Part shown: positions 42,771 to 51,904 of the stretch, piece after piece
Layout of the letters: every line of letters begins with the position of its first letter
Numbering within the stretch: the stretch's first letter is position 1
Origin: Litchfieldia stipae
Lineage (GTDB): Bacteria; Bacillota; Bacilli; Bacillales; Bacillaceae_L
NCBI RefSeq assembly: GCF_014837155.1
Contig: NZ_JACYHA010000005.1
Span: 62,001 to 126,000, forward strand
Reading direction: 5' to 3'
DNA length: 64,000 bases
Translations under genes and position numbers: made by a program
Notes under the pieces: model-generated
What the model was told of the DNA's origin: nothing
The model's input: the letters and a program-made list of their open reading frames with translations, nothing else
The model's database searches: none

Positions 42771-43060
42771 ACAAAAACCCCGCCCCCAAAAAGGGACGAG
42801 GATATCATCGCGGTACCACCCTTGTTAACCGTCACATTAATGTATGATTAAACATACAAGAAATGACTGTTCACTTCATTTTGATAACGGTTAAACCGGT
42901 ACACCTTTACGCTCTAATAGAGCGGTCCAAGTGCCAACTCAAGAGGTGAAATTCACTCATGTTTTTACCATAAAAATGCTTGCAGTCTTAGGCATTTTCT
43001 CCCTGAATGGAAACCATTAGCTACTCTTCTCTATCATCGTTTTTTCATATGTAAATAATA
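42771..43060 (-). promoter_or_regulatory. T-box leader of pheST, Phe (UUC) specifier
   Basis: T-box AAGGGTGGTACCGCG (42808-42822). The terminator CCTCGTCCC / GGGGGCGGGG (G-U pairs allowed) with a T run lies at 42771-42801. Stem I contains AGAGAAGAGTAG, and the specifier loop reads GAATTTCACCTCTTGAG with TTC directly before ACC. The identity agrees with the downstream synthetase. Confidence 0.95.
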
Positions 43061-43066
43061 GATATT

Positions 43067-43095
43067 ATTATAATATAAGAGGAACATTGATGCAA
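43067..43095 (-). promoter_or_regulatory. Promoter of the pheST leader
   Basis: TTGCAT (43090-43095), a 17-base spacer and a perfect TATAAT (43067-43072), directly after the stop codon of the upstream membrane gene. Confidence 0.8.
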
Positions 43096-43101
43096 ACCCA
43101 T

Positions 43102-43830
43102 TTAAGCTCTAGCACGTTTTTTTTCCTCGACAAAAGCAAATGGCAAGTAAATTAAGCAAAAGATCCCAAGAGCAGCCACTTCAAGTGATAGGAGATACCA
43201 AGGATATGGGCCTAGTAAATCAATCAAGCTTGGGTTCGTTGGCTTTCTAGATAGGAACATATAATTTCCACCGGTCCACTTATTCACGATAAACACAAAG
43301 ACGGCGAGTACATTTAAAGCCCCAAACGCCTTCCATACCGATTTCATTGTAGGTCGATATCCCTCAAACCAAATCATATATAGGCTTGCGAGGATGATCG
43401 CAATATGAGCTAAGAAAAAATGAAAATATCGATAATGAGGAAAGTCATATGCAAGTTCAGGGGTAATCATTGCTTGCAATGCTCCTCCTACACCTAAGAA
43501 TAGGGTCACTTCAAACAATAAGAAATTTCTCGTAAATAGCATAACAATACTTAGCATTAAGGAGATTGAACAAAGTTGAAATGGGAGAGAATCGACCGGA
43601 TTCCATACACCTGTATAGGAATACCATATGTATAATGTTAATTCACTAACTAACAGTAGACCAGCTAAGAAGTAGCGTATGATTCGTCTACCACTGCCTG
43701 AGATGCTATTCCTCAATAAATAGAAGGCTACTACCGTGGAAACCAGCAATAGTAGCATGACTATATGTGATAAGGAAAACAATTGAAATGGTTCACCAAT
43801 GACTTTAAAGCCAGCATACTTTTCAATCAT
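43102..43830 (-). CDS. TIGR02206-family integral membrane protein (YwaF-like)
   Basis: A 242-residue membrane protein with about seven hydrophobic segments. It resembles the YwaF/TIGR02206 family, with the sequences PFQLCSISLML (about 82) and a conserved HY-rich loop before AHIAIILASLYM. The function is unknown. It lies between the rRNA methylase gene and the pheS leader. The ribosome site is weak, so the exact start is uncertain. Confidence 0.75.
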   Translation of the reverse strand: MIEKYAGFKVIGEPFQLFSLSHIVMLLLLVSTVVAFYLLRNSISGSGRRIIRYFLAGLLLVSELTLYIWYSYTGVWNPVDSLPFQLCSISLMLSIVMLFTRNFLLFEVTLFLGVGGALQAMITPELAYDFPHYRYFHFFLAHIAIILASLYMIWFEGYRPTMKSVWKAFGALNVLAVFVFIVNKWTGGNYMFLSRKPTNPSLIDLLGPYPWYLLSLEVAALGIFCLIYLPFAFVEEKKRARA

Positions 43831-43854
43831 CTATTCTCACACTTTCGATAAGAT

Positions 43855-44616
43855 TTATCTTAAATGATAAAGTAGAATTGCTGCAGCTATCGCTACATTC
43901 AGCGATTCACTTTTTCCGTAGATTGGGATATAGAGATTCTGTGTGGTTTCTTTCAGCAGTTCCTTGTTCACACCATTCCCTTCATTCCCAACGATTAGTC
44001 CAAAGGCCACTTGAGATGATGATACCTCTTGATATGGAACTGCATGAAGTAGTGCCGTACCATACACTGGTATTGATTCTTCCTTCAATTTATCTATCCA
44101 TTGCTGTAAATTCCCTTTTATAATCGGGAGATGAAAAATCGCTCCTTGTGTAGAACGTATTACTTTAGAATTATAGACATCAACCGTTCCATCACCAATA
44201 ATGACAGCATCTATGCCTGCTGCTTCAGCCGTACGAATTAATGTCCCAAGATTCCCTGGATCCTGTACCGCATCTATTAATAGTAATTTTGAAGCATGTT
44301 TGTCTAACTGAAAGTCTTGAACATCTCGTTGTTTACAGACGGCTACAATACCTTGTGTTGTCTCAGTCTCAGAGATTTCCTTCATGATTTCATCTGTTAC
44401 AATCCTAACCATGACATCATCTAACTGCCAACGAGATGGAATCTCAGCATGTTCACTTATTATGAGTTCAGAAATAATATTTTGATATCCTAAAGCTTCC
44501 TCTACTAAATGAAATCCTTCGATCAAAAATGATTTTGAACGATCGCGTTCTTTTTTTGTTTGAAGCTTTTTCCATTGCTTCACAAGTGGATTCTTAATTG
44601 ATTCTATTCTTTTCAA
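43855..44616 (-). CDS. ysgA: SpoU/TrmH-family RNA 2'-O-methyltransferase (YsgA-like)
   Basis: A SPOUT methyltransferase of 253 residues, probably acting on rRNA. It has an N-terminal substrate-binding domain (PLVKQWKKLQTKKERD) and all three SpoU motifs: DAVQDPGNLGTLIRTAEAAG (about 115), LIVGNEGNGV (about 205) and IPIYGKSESLNVAIAAAILL (about 230). The target nucleotide is unknown. It is divergent from sspI and upstream of pheST, as ysgA is in B. subtilis. Confidence 0.88.
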   Translation of the reverse strand: MKRIESIKNPLVKQWKKLQTKKERDRSKSFLIEGFHLVEEALGYQNIISELIISEHAEIPSRWQLDDVMVRIVTDEIMKEISETETTQGIVAVCKQRDVQDFQLDKHASKLLLIDAVQDPGNLGTLIRTAEAAGIDAVIIGDGTVDVYNSKVIRSTQGAIFHLPIIKGNLQQWIDKLKEESIPVYGTALLHAVPYQEVSSSQVAFGLIVGNEGNGVNKELLKETTQNLYIPIYGKSESLNVAIAAAILLYHLR

Positions 44617-44763
44617 TGAGTTAAACTCCTTCTTTATATATCTATGACGGTATAGTACAAGCTATACTAACATTTTCTTTCATTATATCCCAAAATAAAT
44701 ACATAATAAAATCTGAATATGTAAAAGCTACATATGAAAAGTTACATAGGAAGGGTGTTAATG

Positions 44764-44973
44764 ATGGATTTAAATTTACGTCATGCAGTTATTTCAAATG
44801 TTTCTGGGAATTCACAAGGAGAATTACAAGATACGATTGTTGACGCGATCCAAAGCGGAGAAGAAAAAATGCTTCCAGGTCTAGGCGTATTATTTGAAGT
44901 AATCTGGCAAAATGCTTCTCAAGAAGAAAAACAAGAGATGCTAGCTACGTTAGAGCAAGGATTAAAGAAATAA
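44764..44973 (+). CDS. sspI: Small acid-soluble spore protein SspI
   Basis: Minor forespore SASP of the SspI family. It has 69 residues from ATG 44764 ([17 protein letters not shown]), chosen by homology; the adjacent ATG at 44761 is equally served by AGGAAGGG. The conserved core is [20 protein letters not shown]. It is monocistronic and divergent from ysgA. Sigma-G control is expected, but I could not place a convincing sigma-G promoter. Confidence 0.94.
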   Translation: MDLNLRHAVISNVSGNSQGELQDTIVDAIQSGEEKMLPGLGVLFEVIWQNASQEEKQEMLATLEQGLKK

Positions 44974-44976
44974 TGA

Positions 44977-45006
44977 AAGAGGCAGACGAATCTGCCTCTT
45001 TTTGTT
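44977..45006 (+). terminator. Terminator of sspI
   Basis: Ten-bp stem AAGAGGCAGA / TCTGCCTCTT with a 4-base loop and a trailing TTTTG, immediately after the sspI stop. Confidence 0.9.
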
Positions 45007-45012
45007 TGCCCT

Positions 45013-46098
45013 TTATTCAAACGTGATCTGATCAACTGTTTTACGATCAAGACGTTTAATAACAGCTACAATTAGTTTTACTGCATTTTCATAATCATCA
45101 CGATGTAGAATCGCTGCATGTGAGTGAATATAACGTGTAGCAATCGTAATCGCTAAAGATGGTACTCCTTTAAATGTTACATGAATCGCACCAGCATCTG
45201 TTCCACCACCGGGAACATAATCAAATTGGTACGGTATATCAAGCTCATCTGCTACATTTGTTACATAATCACGAAGTCCTTTATGCGAAACCATTGACGC
45301 ATCGTATAGAATAATTTGAGGACCTTTCCCCATTTTACTTAAGGCTTCCTTTTCAGTAACGCCTGGAGTATCACCAGCAATCCCTACATCTACTGCGAAG
45401 CTTAGATCTGGATTGATTAATTGCGCTGAAGTTTTAGCCCCTCTTAATCCAATTTCTTCTTGAATTGTGCCTACACTATAGACAGTATTTGGGTGTTCTT
45501 CGCCTTTTAGCTGTTTTAATACATCGATAGCGATCGCACAGCCGATACGGTTGTCCCATGCTTTTGCCATAAGCATTTTTTCATTATTCATCACTGTAAA
45601 TTCAAAGTATGGAACGGCTTGGTCTCCAGGACGAACACCAAATTCCATTGCTTCTTCTCGACTTGAAGCACCGATATCAATGAACATATCTTTGATTTCA
45701 ACTGGTTTTTTTCGTGCTTCTGGTGATAAGATATGTGGCGGCTTTGAACCGATGATACCTGTTACTTCACCTTTACTTGTTACAATCGTCACTCGTTGAG
45801 CAAGCATGACCTGAGACCACCAGCCACCGATTGTTTGAAATTTCAAGAAACCTTTATCATCAATGTTAGTAATCATAAAGCCGATTTCATCTAAATGCCC
45901 AGCTACCATGATTTTCGGACCATCTTCTCTTCCTACTTTTTTTGCTACTAAACTGCCAAGACCGTCTGTTGTTACTTCATCAGCAAATGGAGTGATGTAC
46001 TTCTTCATTACCTCACGAGGTTCTCTTTCATTCCCAGAGACACCCTTTGCATCAGTTAAATCTTTAAGCATTGTCAATGTTTCATCTAGCTTTGCCAT
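45013..46098 (-). CDS. ysdC: M42-family metallo-aminopeptidase (YsdC-like)
   Basis: A 361-residue di-metal (Zn/Co) tetrahedral aminopeptidase. Metal and catalytic residues appear in [11 protein letters not shown] (about 68), [14 protein letters not shown] (about 178), the EE pair of [11 protein letters not shown] (about 212), [11 protein letters not shown] (about 235) and [17 protein letters not shown] (about 322). It cleaves N-terminal residues from short peptides; the substrate is not known. Conserved neighbour of ysdB. Confidence 0.92.
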   Translation of the reverse strand: MAKLDETLTMLKDLTDAKGVSGNEREPREVMKKYITPFADEVTTDGLGSLVAKKVGREDGPKIMVAGHLDEIGFMITNIDDKGFLKFQTIGGWWSQVMLAQRVTIVTSKGEVTGIIGSKPPHILSPEARKKPVEIKDMFIDIGASSREEAMEFGVRPGDQAVPYFEFTVMNNEKMLMAKAWDNRIGCAIAIDVLKQLKGEEHPNTVYSVGTIQEEIGLRGAKTSAQLINPDLSFAVDVGIAGDTPGVTEKEALSKMGKGPQIILYDASMVSHKGLRDYVTNVADELDIPYQFDYVPGGGTDAGAIHVTFKGVPSLAITIATRYIHSHAAILHRDDYENAVKLIVAVIKRLDRKTVDQITFE

Positions 46099-46175
46099 GT
46101 ATTCAACTCCTAATATGTACGGTATATGTCATTCATTCCACTTAATTATACAAAAGATTCTTTAAAAAGCGAAAT

Positions 46176-46664
46176 TTAATAACCTTGTTCTTGTCTCTCA
46201 AAATTCACTTCATTCTTTGATATATAAGCTTGAACGATTTGCTCTTCTGAAAATCCAAGAATCACAGCCAATGTGAAATAATCTTGAATTAATTTCTTAT
46301 AATCCTCTATGGATTTACTTGATTGAAAGGCTGTGATTTGTTGATACAGCACTAAAAACTGCTCAACTGTATTCCCCTTCTTTTCCTCTAGAAAATCAAG
46401 CACTTCGGATTCAAACCCTAAATCTATACCAAGTGATAAGATAAAATGTACACCATCTACAAATTCCTCTAATATTGTCTCACGACTAGCAGGAGGCTTT
46501 AAACTCCAAAATTTAAATGCTCTCGTTTCATTCGCTAATTCACCTAACTCAACCAGCAAAGCCAATATTTTTCGATCAAATAAATCCTCATCTTCTAAAT
46601 GATGCTGATTAACAATATGTTGGTCCAGCTTAGTTTGCATAGTAAAAAGTTGTCTTAAATCCAT
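46176..46664 (-). CDS. Dimeric dUTPase family protein (dUTPase_2)
   Basis: All-alpha NTP pyrophosphatase predicted to hydrolyse dUTP to dUMP. The start is ATG 46662-46664 after AGGAG, giving 162 residues. The metal-binding helices show ELGELANE (about 44) and EEFVDGVHFIL (about 70), the ExxE...ExxD pattern of the MazG/dimeric-dUTPase fold. Family members are common in phages and some bacilli. It lies between ysdC and ysdB, where B. subtilis has no such gene. Confidence 0.82.
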   Translation of the reverse strand: MDLRQLFTMQTKLDQHIVNQHHLEDEDLFDRKILALLVELGELANETRAFKFWSLKPPASRETILEEFVDGVHFILSLGIDLGFESEVLDFLEEKKGNTVEQFLVLYQQITAFQSSKSIEDYKKLIQDYFTLAVILGFSEEQIVQAYISKNEVNFERQEQGY

Positions 46665-46722
46665 TCCATCAGCTCCTGTTCGAATCAATAGATAAAATTA
46701 TAACAAATAATTATCATAAAAA

Positions 46723-46748
46723 TGAAACCTTTTCACTTCTTGTTCGTA
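46723..46748 (+). promoter_or_regulatory. Sigma-W promoter of ysdB
   Basis: TGAAAC (46723-46728), a 16-base spacer and CGTA (46745-46748) match the sigma-W consensus exactly. ysdB belongs to the sigma-W envelope-stress regulon in B. subtilis. Confidence 0.85.
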
Positions 46749-46784
46749 AATAAAAGGAATCATACTGCGCAGGAGGAATATAGA

Positions 46785-47177
46785 ATGATTGTGATACTAT
46801 TAAGATTATTATTATTTGCAGCAATCTTCTTTATTATATTTAGCATTATTAAATATATTTTGAGCCCAAAACGAAAACTAGAGCTTGCTCATGAGCAAAA
46901 AAAATTTTACTTCTTAGATGATCAAAAGAACGTCAGAAAGAATTTTCAACTGACTTATAAAGGAGTATTATTTGAGGGCGAGAAATATTTAGGAACAACA
47001 GATCGAGCTTTTGATGTAATATCCATTTTTGTATGGACGAAGAACACAGCCGAATTAAAAGGACTGACGTATGATGATTTCAACGTTGTTGAGAGAAAAA
47101 TAAAAGCAGCCTATCCAAATGCAAAAATTGATTGGAAGAGTCCAATTAAAGAATTCCTCATGAAAAAACAGCGATAG
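46785..47177 (+). CDS. ysdB: Sigma-W-regulated membrane protein YsdB
   Basis: A 130-residue protein with one N-terminal membrane helix (MIVILLRLLLFAAIFFIIF) and a cytosolic domain containing YKGVLFEGEKYLGTTDRAFDV. The start is ATG 46785 after AGGAGG; the open frame extends upstream through the promoter and is not credible there. The function is unknown. The sigma-W promoter points to cell-envelope stress. It is convergent with the TVP38 gene. Confidence 0.88.
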   Translation: MIVILLRLLLFAAIFFIIFSIIKYILSPKRKLELAHEQKKFYFLDDQKNVRKNFQLTYKGVLFEGEKYLGTTDRAFDVISIFVWTKNTAELKGLTYDDFNVVERKIKAAYPNAKIDWKSPIKEFLMKKQR

Positions 47178-47199
47178 TTGAGTTCTATCGCTGTTTTTT
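47164..47199. terminator. Bidirectional terminator between ysdB and the TVP38 gene
   Basis: Perfect 11-bp stem AACAGCGATAG / CTATCGCTGTT with a 7-base loop and T runs on both strands. It overlaps the ysdB stop codon. Confidence 0.92.
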
Positions 47200-47209
47200 C
47201 TATCTTTTT

Positions 47210-47800
47210 TTATTCGCCAAATTTCTTCTCTACCTTAGGAGCGAAAAACTCGTTCCATTTAATAATCACTTGCTTTTCCCTTAAGAGATAAAACAATAGA
47301 GTTAGAGAAAGAAGAATGACGGCGATCATCGTTGCCGAAAACTCTCGGATAAATTGCCCGAACACTGTATAGAATAGGGCAACTGGGATATTGGTTACAA
47401 TTGAACTCTTAGTATATTGTCTAAAGTTTCTTGTTACCTCTATTAGGCAGAGTGATAGAAGATGAAAGTTAATAAAAGGAATTAACCGCAAAATGGCAAT
47501 TTGCCCAATTGTAAAATTCACCTTATCCCCAAGCCATTTCTCCTTTAAGCGGTTAACCTTCTTGAAAGTTGATGGCATCTTCTTAAATAAAACGTAAAAA
47601 GCAACACTTAAGCAGGACAACCCTATTAGTGAATATAGCGTGCCAAATAATGCTCCAAATAATATCCCCCCGACTACACAAACAACTTGAACAGGAATTA
47701 ATAAAAACGGTCTGATAAGATGTAATAAAATAAAGGCTGCTGGTGCAAGCATACCGGTTGATTCGACAAATACAAATAACAATGTCATTGTATCATCCAA
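47210..47800 (-). CDS. TVP38/TMEM64 (VTT-domain) family membrane protein
   Basis: A 196-residue membrane protein of the DedA-related superfamily. It has RPFLLIPVQVVCVVGGILFG (residues about 30-49), the re-entrant G-rich segment FGALFGTLYS and LRLIPFINFHLLS. TTG start at 47798-47800 after GAGGTGA. Related proteins scramble lipids or move undecaprenyl phosphate; the role here is unknown. It is inserted between ysdA and ysdB relative to B. subtilis. Confidence 0.85.
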   Translation of the reverse strand: MDDTMTLLFVFVESTGMLAPAAFILLHLIRPFLLIPVQVVCVVGGILFGALFGTLYSLIGLSCLSVAFYVLFKKMPSTFKKVNRLKEKWLGDKVNFTIGQIAILRLIPFINFHLLSLCLIEVTRNFRQYTKSSIVTNIPVALFYTVFGQFIREFSATMIAVILLSLTLLFYLLREKQVIIKWNEFFAPKVEKKFGE

Positions 47801-47910
47801 GCTAGGTCACCTCTTCTCCCTTGAGGATTCATGACAATCTGAATTAGGTGAAAATCAGAACTTGTGATGCTACTTAAAGATATACAACTTCTCTTGGTTT
47901 TATGACTACT

Positions 47911-48186
47911 TTAGACATACATGACTAGTATATAAAGATAAATCAAGGCCGTTACAATCGATAATAATGGCAAAAGCACTCTAAACGAAAGATGCTTTGT
48001 TTTATGACGGAAACGGAACATACCGATTGTTAATCCAAGTGCCCCACCTAATATGGCTGTGACCCAGATCTGACGCTCACTGATTCTCCATTCATTCTTT
48101 TTTGCTTTTTGCTTATCACTATACATAACGGTATATCCATAAAAGTTAATGATTGCATAAATGATAACTATTACCCAATTATTCAT
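47911..48186 (-). CDS. ysdA: DUF1294 membrane protein YsdA
   Basis: A 91-residue small membrane protein. The start is ATG 48184-48186, directly after GGAGGG. It has three hydrophobic segments around the DUF1294 core YSDKQKAKKNEWRISE (about 23-38) and GGALGLTIGMFRFRHKTKH. The function is unknown. Its ribosome site abuts the T-run of the rplT terminator, so it is probably expressed by readthrough from infC-rpmI-rplT. Confidence 0.88.
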   Translation of the reverse strand: MNNWVIVIIYAIINFYGYTVMYSDKQKAKKNEWRISERQIWVTAILGGALGLTIGMFRFRHKTKHLSFRVLLPLLSIVTALIYLYILVMYV

Positions 48187-48200
48187 AGTTTCCCTCCAAC

Positions 48201-48241
48201 AAAAAAAGATCATCCTCTAATACTACTAGAGAATGATCTTT
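48201..48241 (-). terminator. Terminator between rplT and ysdA
   Basis: Stem AAAGATCATTCTCTA / TAGAGGATGATCTTT (one mismatch) followed by seven T on the minus strand. The ysdA GGAGGG follows 3 bases after the T run. Confidence 0.9.
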
Positions 48242-48258
48242 TCTACTATCCTTAAAAA

Positions 48259-48615
48259 TTACTTAAGGTTGTTTTTTGCAACTGTTGCTAATTCAGCGAA
48301 AGCTTTTTCATCGCTAACTGCTAATTCAGCAAGCATTTTGCGGTTTACTTCGATACCAGCAACTTTTAATCCGTGCATTAAACGGCTATAAGAAAGACCG
48401 TTCATACGTGCAGCTGCGTTGATACGAGTAATCCAAAGCTTACGGAAGTCGCGCTTCTTTTGACGACGATCGCGATAAGCATACATTAATGATTTCATTA
48501 CTTGTTGGTTTGCTACTTTATATAAAGTATGTTTTGAACCATAATAACCTTTTGCTAATTTTAATACCTTTTTACGACGTTTGCGTGTTACTGTACCGCC
48601 TTTTACTCTTGGCAT
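48259..48615 (-). CDS. rplT: Ribosomal protein L20
   Basis: Large-subunit assembly protein that also represses its own operon in Bacillus by binding the L20 leader. The 118-residue protein starts [19 protein letters not shown], a long basic N-terminal tail, with the globular C-terminal domain containing [18 protein letters not shown]. It is last in infC-rpmI-rplT. Confidence 0.98.
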   Translation of the reverse strand: MPRVKGGTVTRKRRKKVLKLAKGYYGSKHTLYKVANQQVMKSLMYAYRDRRQKKRDFRKLWITRINAAARMNGLSYSRLMHGLKVAGIEVNRKMLAELAVSDEKAFAELATVAKNNLK

Positions 48616-48655
48616 TGTGTTTCCCTCCTAGATCTATCTTTCAAAGTTATGCGAT

Positions 48656-48856
48656 TTATTTGATGTTGTCTAATAAGTGACGAATACGTTTGAAGTCGCC
48701 TTTGCTCACTACAGTAGATTTACGTAGCTTACGCTTTTGCTTTTGAGACTTATTAGCGAATAAGTGGCTAGTGTAAGCGTGTGAACGCTTCAGCTTACCT
48801 GATCCAGTCTTCTTAAAACGCTTTGCAGCGCCACGATGTGTTTTCATTTTTGGCAT
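48656..48856 (-). CDS. rpmI: Ribosomal protein L35
   Basis: A 66-residue basic large-subunit protein. [20 protein letters not shown] is the invariant L35 start, with the [17 protein letters not shown] end. It lies between infC and rplT. Confidence 0.98.
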   Translation of the reverse strand: MPKMKTHRGAAKRFKKTGSGKLKRSHAYTSHLFANKSQKQKRKLRKSTVVSKGDFKRIRHLLDNIK

Positions 48857-48877
48857 TGGGTGTTCCTCCTCAATTCA

Positions 48878-49393
48878 TTACTTTTCGTTTTTCGGTGCTA
48901 ACATTAAGAACATACTACGTCCGTCCATTTTCGGTGCAGATTCAACTGTACTCACCTCAGCACAAGCTGCTGAGAAACGGTCTAATACTCGTTGACCAAT
49001 TTCTTTATGTGTAATGGCACGGCCTTTAAAACGAATTGATGCTTTTACTTTATCGCCTTTTTCAAGGAATTTAATCGCGTTACGCAATTTCGTGTTAAAG
49101 TCATGCTCATCAATTGTAGGACTTAAACGAACTTCTTTAACATTAATAATCTTTTGGTTTTTGCGGGCTTCTTTTTCCTTCTTTTGTTGTTCAAAGCGGA
49201 ATTTCCCATGATCCATAATTTTGCATACAGGGGGTTTCGCATTTGCTGCTACAACCACTAAATCAAGGTTTACTCTTGCAGCAATTTCAAGTGCTTCTTG
49301 CTTAGTTTTGATACCAAGCTGTTCACCATTTTGATCAATCAAACGAACTTCACGTGCACGAATGCCCTCATTAACCATCATGTCTTTGCTAAT
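48878..49393 (-). CDS. infC: Translation initiation factor IF-3
   Basis: Prevents premature subunit joining and proofreads start-codon choice. The start is set at ATT (49391-49393), giving [19 protein letters not shown] and 171 residues, with GGAGG (49403-49407) upstream; the first ATG (49381) is four codons in. A non-standard AUU start is conserved in infC and serves autoregulation. The N-domain, lysine-rich linker ([15 protein letters not shown]) and C-domain are complete. Confidence 0.95.
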   Translation of the reverse strand: MSKDMMVNEGIRAREVRLIDQNGEQLGIKTKQEALEIAARVNLDLVVVAANAKPPVCKIMDHGKFRFEQQKKEKEARKNQKIINVKEVRLSPTIDEHDFNTKLRNAIKFLEKGDKVKASIRFKGRAITHKEIGQRVLDRFSAACAEVSTVESAPKMDGRSMFLMLAPKNEK

Positions 49394-49497
49394 AATTAGC
49401 CACCTCCAAGGTAATTTGCCGAATCCTTATTTGATATGCCGAACACGGCTTCTTCAACCAATGATTTTCATATTGAACCTAATTTCCAGGTTTACAC

Positions 49498-49650
49498 ATA
49501 AAAAAGTGTGGATGCATACTACACCCACACTTACGATTTCAATTAAATAATTAAAAGATATCTCGTAAACCTGTCAACTACATAAACATGTGTCATTCAG
49601 GTGAGAAGCGGGTGCTTCTGCTTATTACCAAACAAGTATTCAGTTTCCTC
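49498..49650 (-). promoter_or_regulatory. L20 leader (autoregulatory attenuator) of infC-rpmI-rplT
   Basis: The minus-strand leader contains GAAGCACCCGCTTCTCACCTG and TTGACAGGTTTACGAGAT, the conserved L20-binding mimic of 23S rRNA. It is followed by the terminator AAGTGTGG / CCACACTT with six T (49500-49532). L20 binding should favour termination. Confidence 0.85.
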
Positions 49651-49654
49651 AGTT

Positions 49655-49684
49655 ACTATACCATGCATACGTGTTGCACGTCAA
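49655..49684 (-). promoter_or_regulatory. Promoter of the infC operon
   Basis: TTGACG (49679-49684), an 18-base spacer and TATAGT (49655-49660) with a TGG extended -10. Start near 49648, just ahead of the L20 leader structure. Confidence 0.7.
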
Positions 49685-49757
49685 GTCAATCGCTTTTTTT
49701 AGCACAAAAATTATTGTAACAGAGTATTTATGTTATATCAAGGTTTTTTTATCGAAT

Positions 49758-49943
49758 GATTGTTTTTCGTATATGTTACTATTTTTAAAGCCTAATCCTG
49801 TATACACTCCGCGTCCTGCGGGGTGACTGGTGAGCCTCCTCGTCGCTTTCGCTCCTGCTCACGTCTCACTTTAGCCACGTATCCCGCAGGAGTCTACGTG
49901 TATTAAGGCTGCTATAATATGCAACAAACTCAAAAAACTGCCT
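49758..49943 (+). repeat. Dispersed repeat, copy 8 (enlarged, diverged)
   Basis: Left end TGTTTTTCGTATATGTTAC, core TATACACTCCGCGTCCTGCGGGGT, an additional GC-rich hairpin CGTCGCTTTCGCTCC region, then TATCCCGCAGGAGTC, GTGTATTAAGGCTGC and right end AACAAACTCAAAAAACTGCC. At about 186 bp it is the longest copy. Its right end runs into the thrS stop codon (49942-49944). Confidence 0.82.
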
Positions 49944-51873
49944 AACGATTTACTTCTTGTTTTAGTCCTTGAACAAAGGCATCAAAGCTTACTGTTTCTG
50001 ATTTTTGTTCACCATATTTACGGACATTTACTGCATGTTCCTGTACTTCATTATCACCTACAACAAGCATGTAAGGAATCTTTTGCATTTGTGCTTCTCT
50101 TATCTTATAGCCAATCTTCTCATCACGCTCATCAAGCTCGACACGGAAGCCTTGTGCTTGTAAGTCTTCTTGAACCTTCTTAGCATAGTCTAAGTGAGCT
50201 CCAGGTGAGACTGGAATCACTTGAACTTGTATTGGTGAAAGCCAAGTTGGGAATGCCCCCTTATACTCTTCAATTAAGAAAGCAACGAATCGTTCCATTG
50301 TTGAAACCACTCCACGGTGGATAACAACAGGTCGATGCTGTTTCCCATCCTCACCTACATAAGTTAAATCAAATCGTTCTGGAAGCAAGAAGTCTAATTG
50401 AACAGTTGAAAGAGTTTCGTCCTTTCCTAATGCTGTACGAACCTGTACATCAAGCTTAGGACCATAGAAAGCAGCTTCTCCTTCAGCCTCATAATAGTCA
50501 AGACCAAGATCATCCATCGCATCTTTTAACATACCTTGCGCCTTTTCCCACATTGCATCATCATCGAAATACTTTTCCTTATCCTCTGGATCACGATAGG
50601 ATAGACGGAAGCTATAATCTTTTAAGCCGAAATCTTTATATACCTCTTGAACTAAATTCACTACACGGATGAATTCATCCTTAATTTGATCAGGACGCAC
50701 AAAGATATGAGCATCATTTAATGTCATTCCTCGAACACGTTGAAGACCTGATAATGCTCCACTCATTTCGTAACGGTGCATTAAGCCAAGCTCCGCAATA
50801 CGAATTGGTAGCTTACGGTAGCTGTGGATTTCGTTTTTATAGACCATCATGTGATGTGGACAATTCATTGGTCTTAAGACAAATTCTTCATTTTCCATTT
50901 CCATTTTCGGGAACATGCCATCTTGATAATGATCCCAGTGTCCAGACGTCTTGTAGAGATCAACACTACCTAATACCGGAGTATACACATGGCTATAGCC
51001 TAATCTTTCTTCTTTATCTACAATATAGCGTTCAATCACACGACGAATTGTTGCACCTTTTGGTAACCAAAGTGGTAAGCCTTGACCAACTTTTAGCGAG
51101 TTTGTGAATAAATTTAATTCTTTTCCTAATTTACGGTGGTCACGCTCTTTCGCTTCCTCTAACAGGCGTAAATGCTCATCGAGCTCTGCTTTCTTGAAAA
51201 AAGCAGTACCGTAAATACGTTGTAGCATTTTGTTTTTGCTATCCCCGCGCCAGTAAGCACCTGCAATGCTTAATAGCTTAAATTCTTTAATTTTGCCAGT
51301 AGAAGGAACGTGTATCCCACGACATAAATCAAAGAACTCGCCTTGTTCATATATAGTAACTTTCTCACCCGCTGGAATAGCTTCAATTAGTTCCAATTTT
51401 AGATTGTCACCAATCTCACTAAAACGAGTCATAGCTTCTTCGCGACTTACTTCTTTACGAACAATATCAAGATTTTCATTTGTGATTTTTTTCATTTCTT
51501 TTTCAATCGCTTTTAAATCCTCTGGAGTTAATGATTCCTCCATATCAATATCATAATAGAATCCATTCTCAATAACTGGGCCAACACCTAATTTAACATC
51601 TTTATATAAACGTTTAATTGCTTGTGCCATTAAATGCGCAGTACTATGACGCATGATTTCTAAGCTTTCAGCACTGTCTTGAGTGATGATAGCAATTTCT
51701 CCATCTTCAAGAATTTCAGTACGAAGGTCTATTTGCTGTCCGTTGAATAAGCCAGCGATTGATTTCTTTTTTAAGCCAGGACTAATTGAGCCGGCAATAT
51801 CTTCAGTTGTCGTGCCTTTAGGAAACTCCTTTACTGCACCGTCTGGAAATGTAATTTTTACTACTTCTGACAT
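49942..51873 (-). CDS. thrS: Threonyl-tRNA synthetase
   Basis: The 643-residue class II synthetase starts at ATG 51871-51873 after AAAGGAG; the frame extends 11 codons upstream into the leader terminator. It has an N-terminal TGS domain (1-63), an editing domain with [14 protein letters not shown] (about 74) and [10 protein letters not shown], the catalytic core with [14 protein letters not shown] zinc cysteine and [15 protein letters not shown], and a C-terminal anticodon domain (about 535-643). It is regulated by a Thr T-box. Confidence 0.97.
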   Translation of the reverse strand: MSEVVKITFPDGAVKEFPKGTTTEDIAGSISPGLKKKSIAGLFNGQQIDLRTEILEDGEIAIITQDSAESLEIMRHSTAHLMAQAIKRLYKDVKLGVGPVIENGFYYDIDMEESLTPEDLKAIEKEMKKITNENLDIVRKEVSREEAMTRFSEIGDNLKLELIEAIPAGEKVTIYEQGEFFDLCRGIHVPSTGKIKEFKLLSIAGAYWRGDSKNKMLQRIYGTAFFKKAELDEHLRLLEEAKERDHRKLGKELNLFTNSLKVGQGLPLWLPKGATIRRVIERYIVDKEERLGYSHVYTPVLGSVDLYKTSGHWDHYQDGMFPKMEMENEEFVLRPMNCPHHMMVYKNEIHSYRKLPIRIAELGLMHRYEMSGALSGLQRVRGMTLNDAHIFVRPDQIKDEFIRVVNLVQEVYKDFGLKDYSFRLSYRDPEDKEKYFDDDAMWEKAQGMLKDAMDDLGLDYYEAEGEAAFYGPKLDVQVRTALGKDETLSTVQLDFLLPERFDLTYVGEDGKQHRPVVIHRGVVSTMERFVAFLIEEYKGAFPTWLSPIQVQVIPVSPGAHLDYAKKVQEDLQAQGFRVELDERDEKIGYKIREAQMQKIPYMLVVGDNEVQEHAVNVRKYGEQKSETVSFDAFVQGLKQEVNR

Positions 51874-51904
51874 GACATTCACTCCTTTAATCATTTTTTT
51901 AGAC

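Noticed and set aside
44617-44763. Sigma-G promoter for sspI
   Set aside because: CATAATA and CATTATA hexamers exist, but neither has a matching -35 at 17-18 bases, so no promoter was called.
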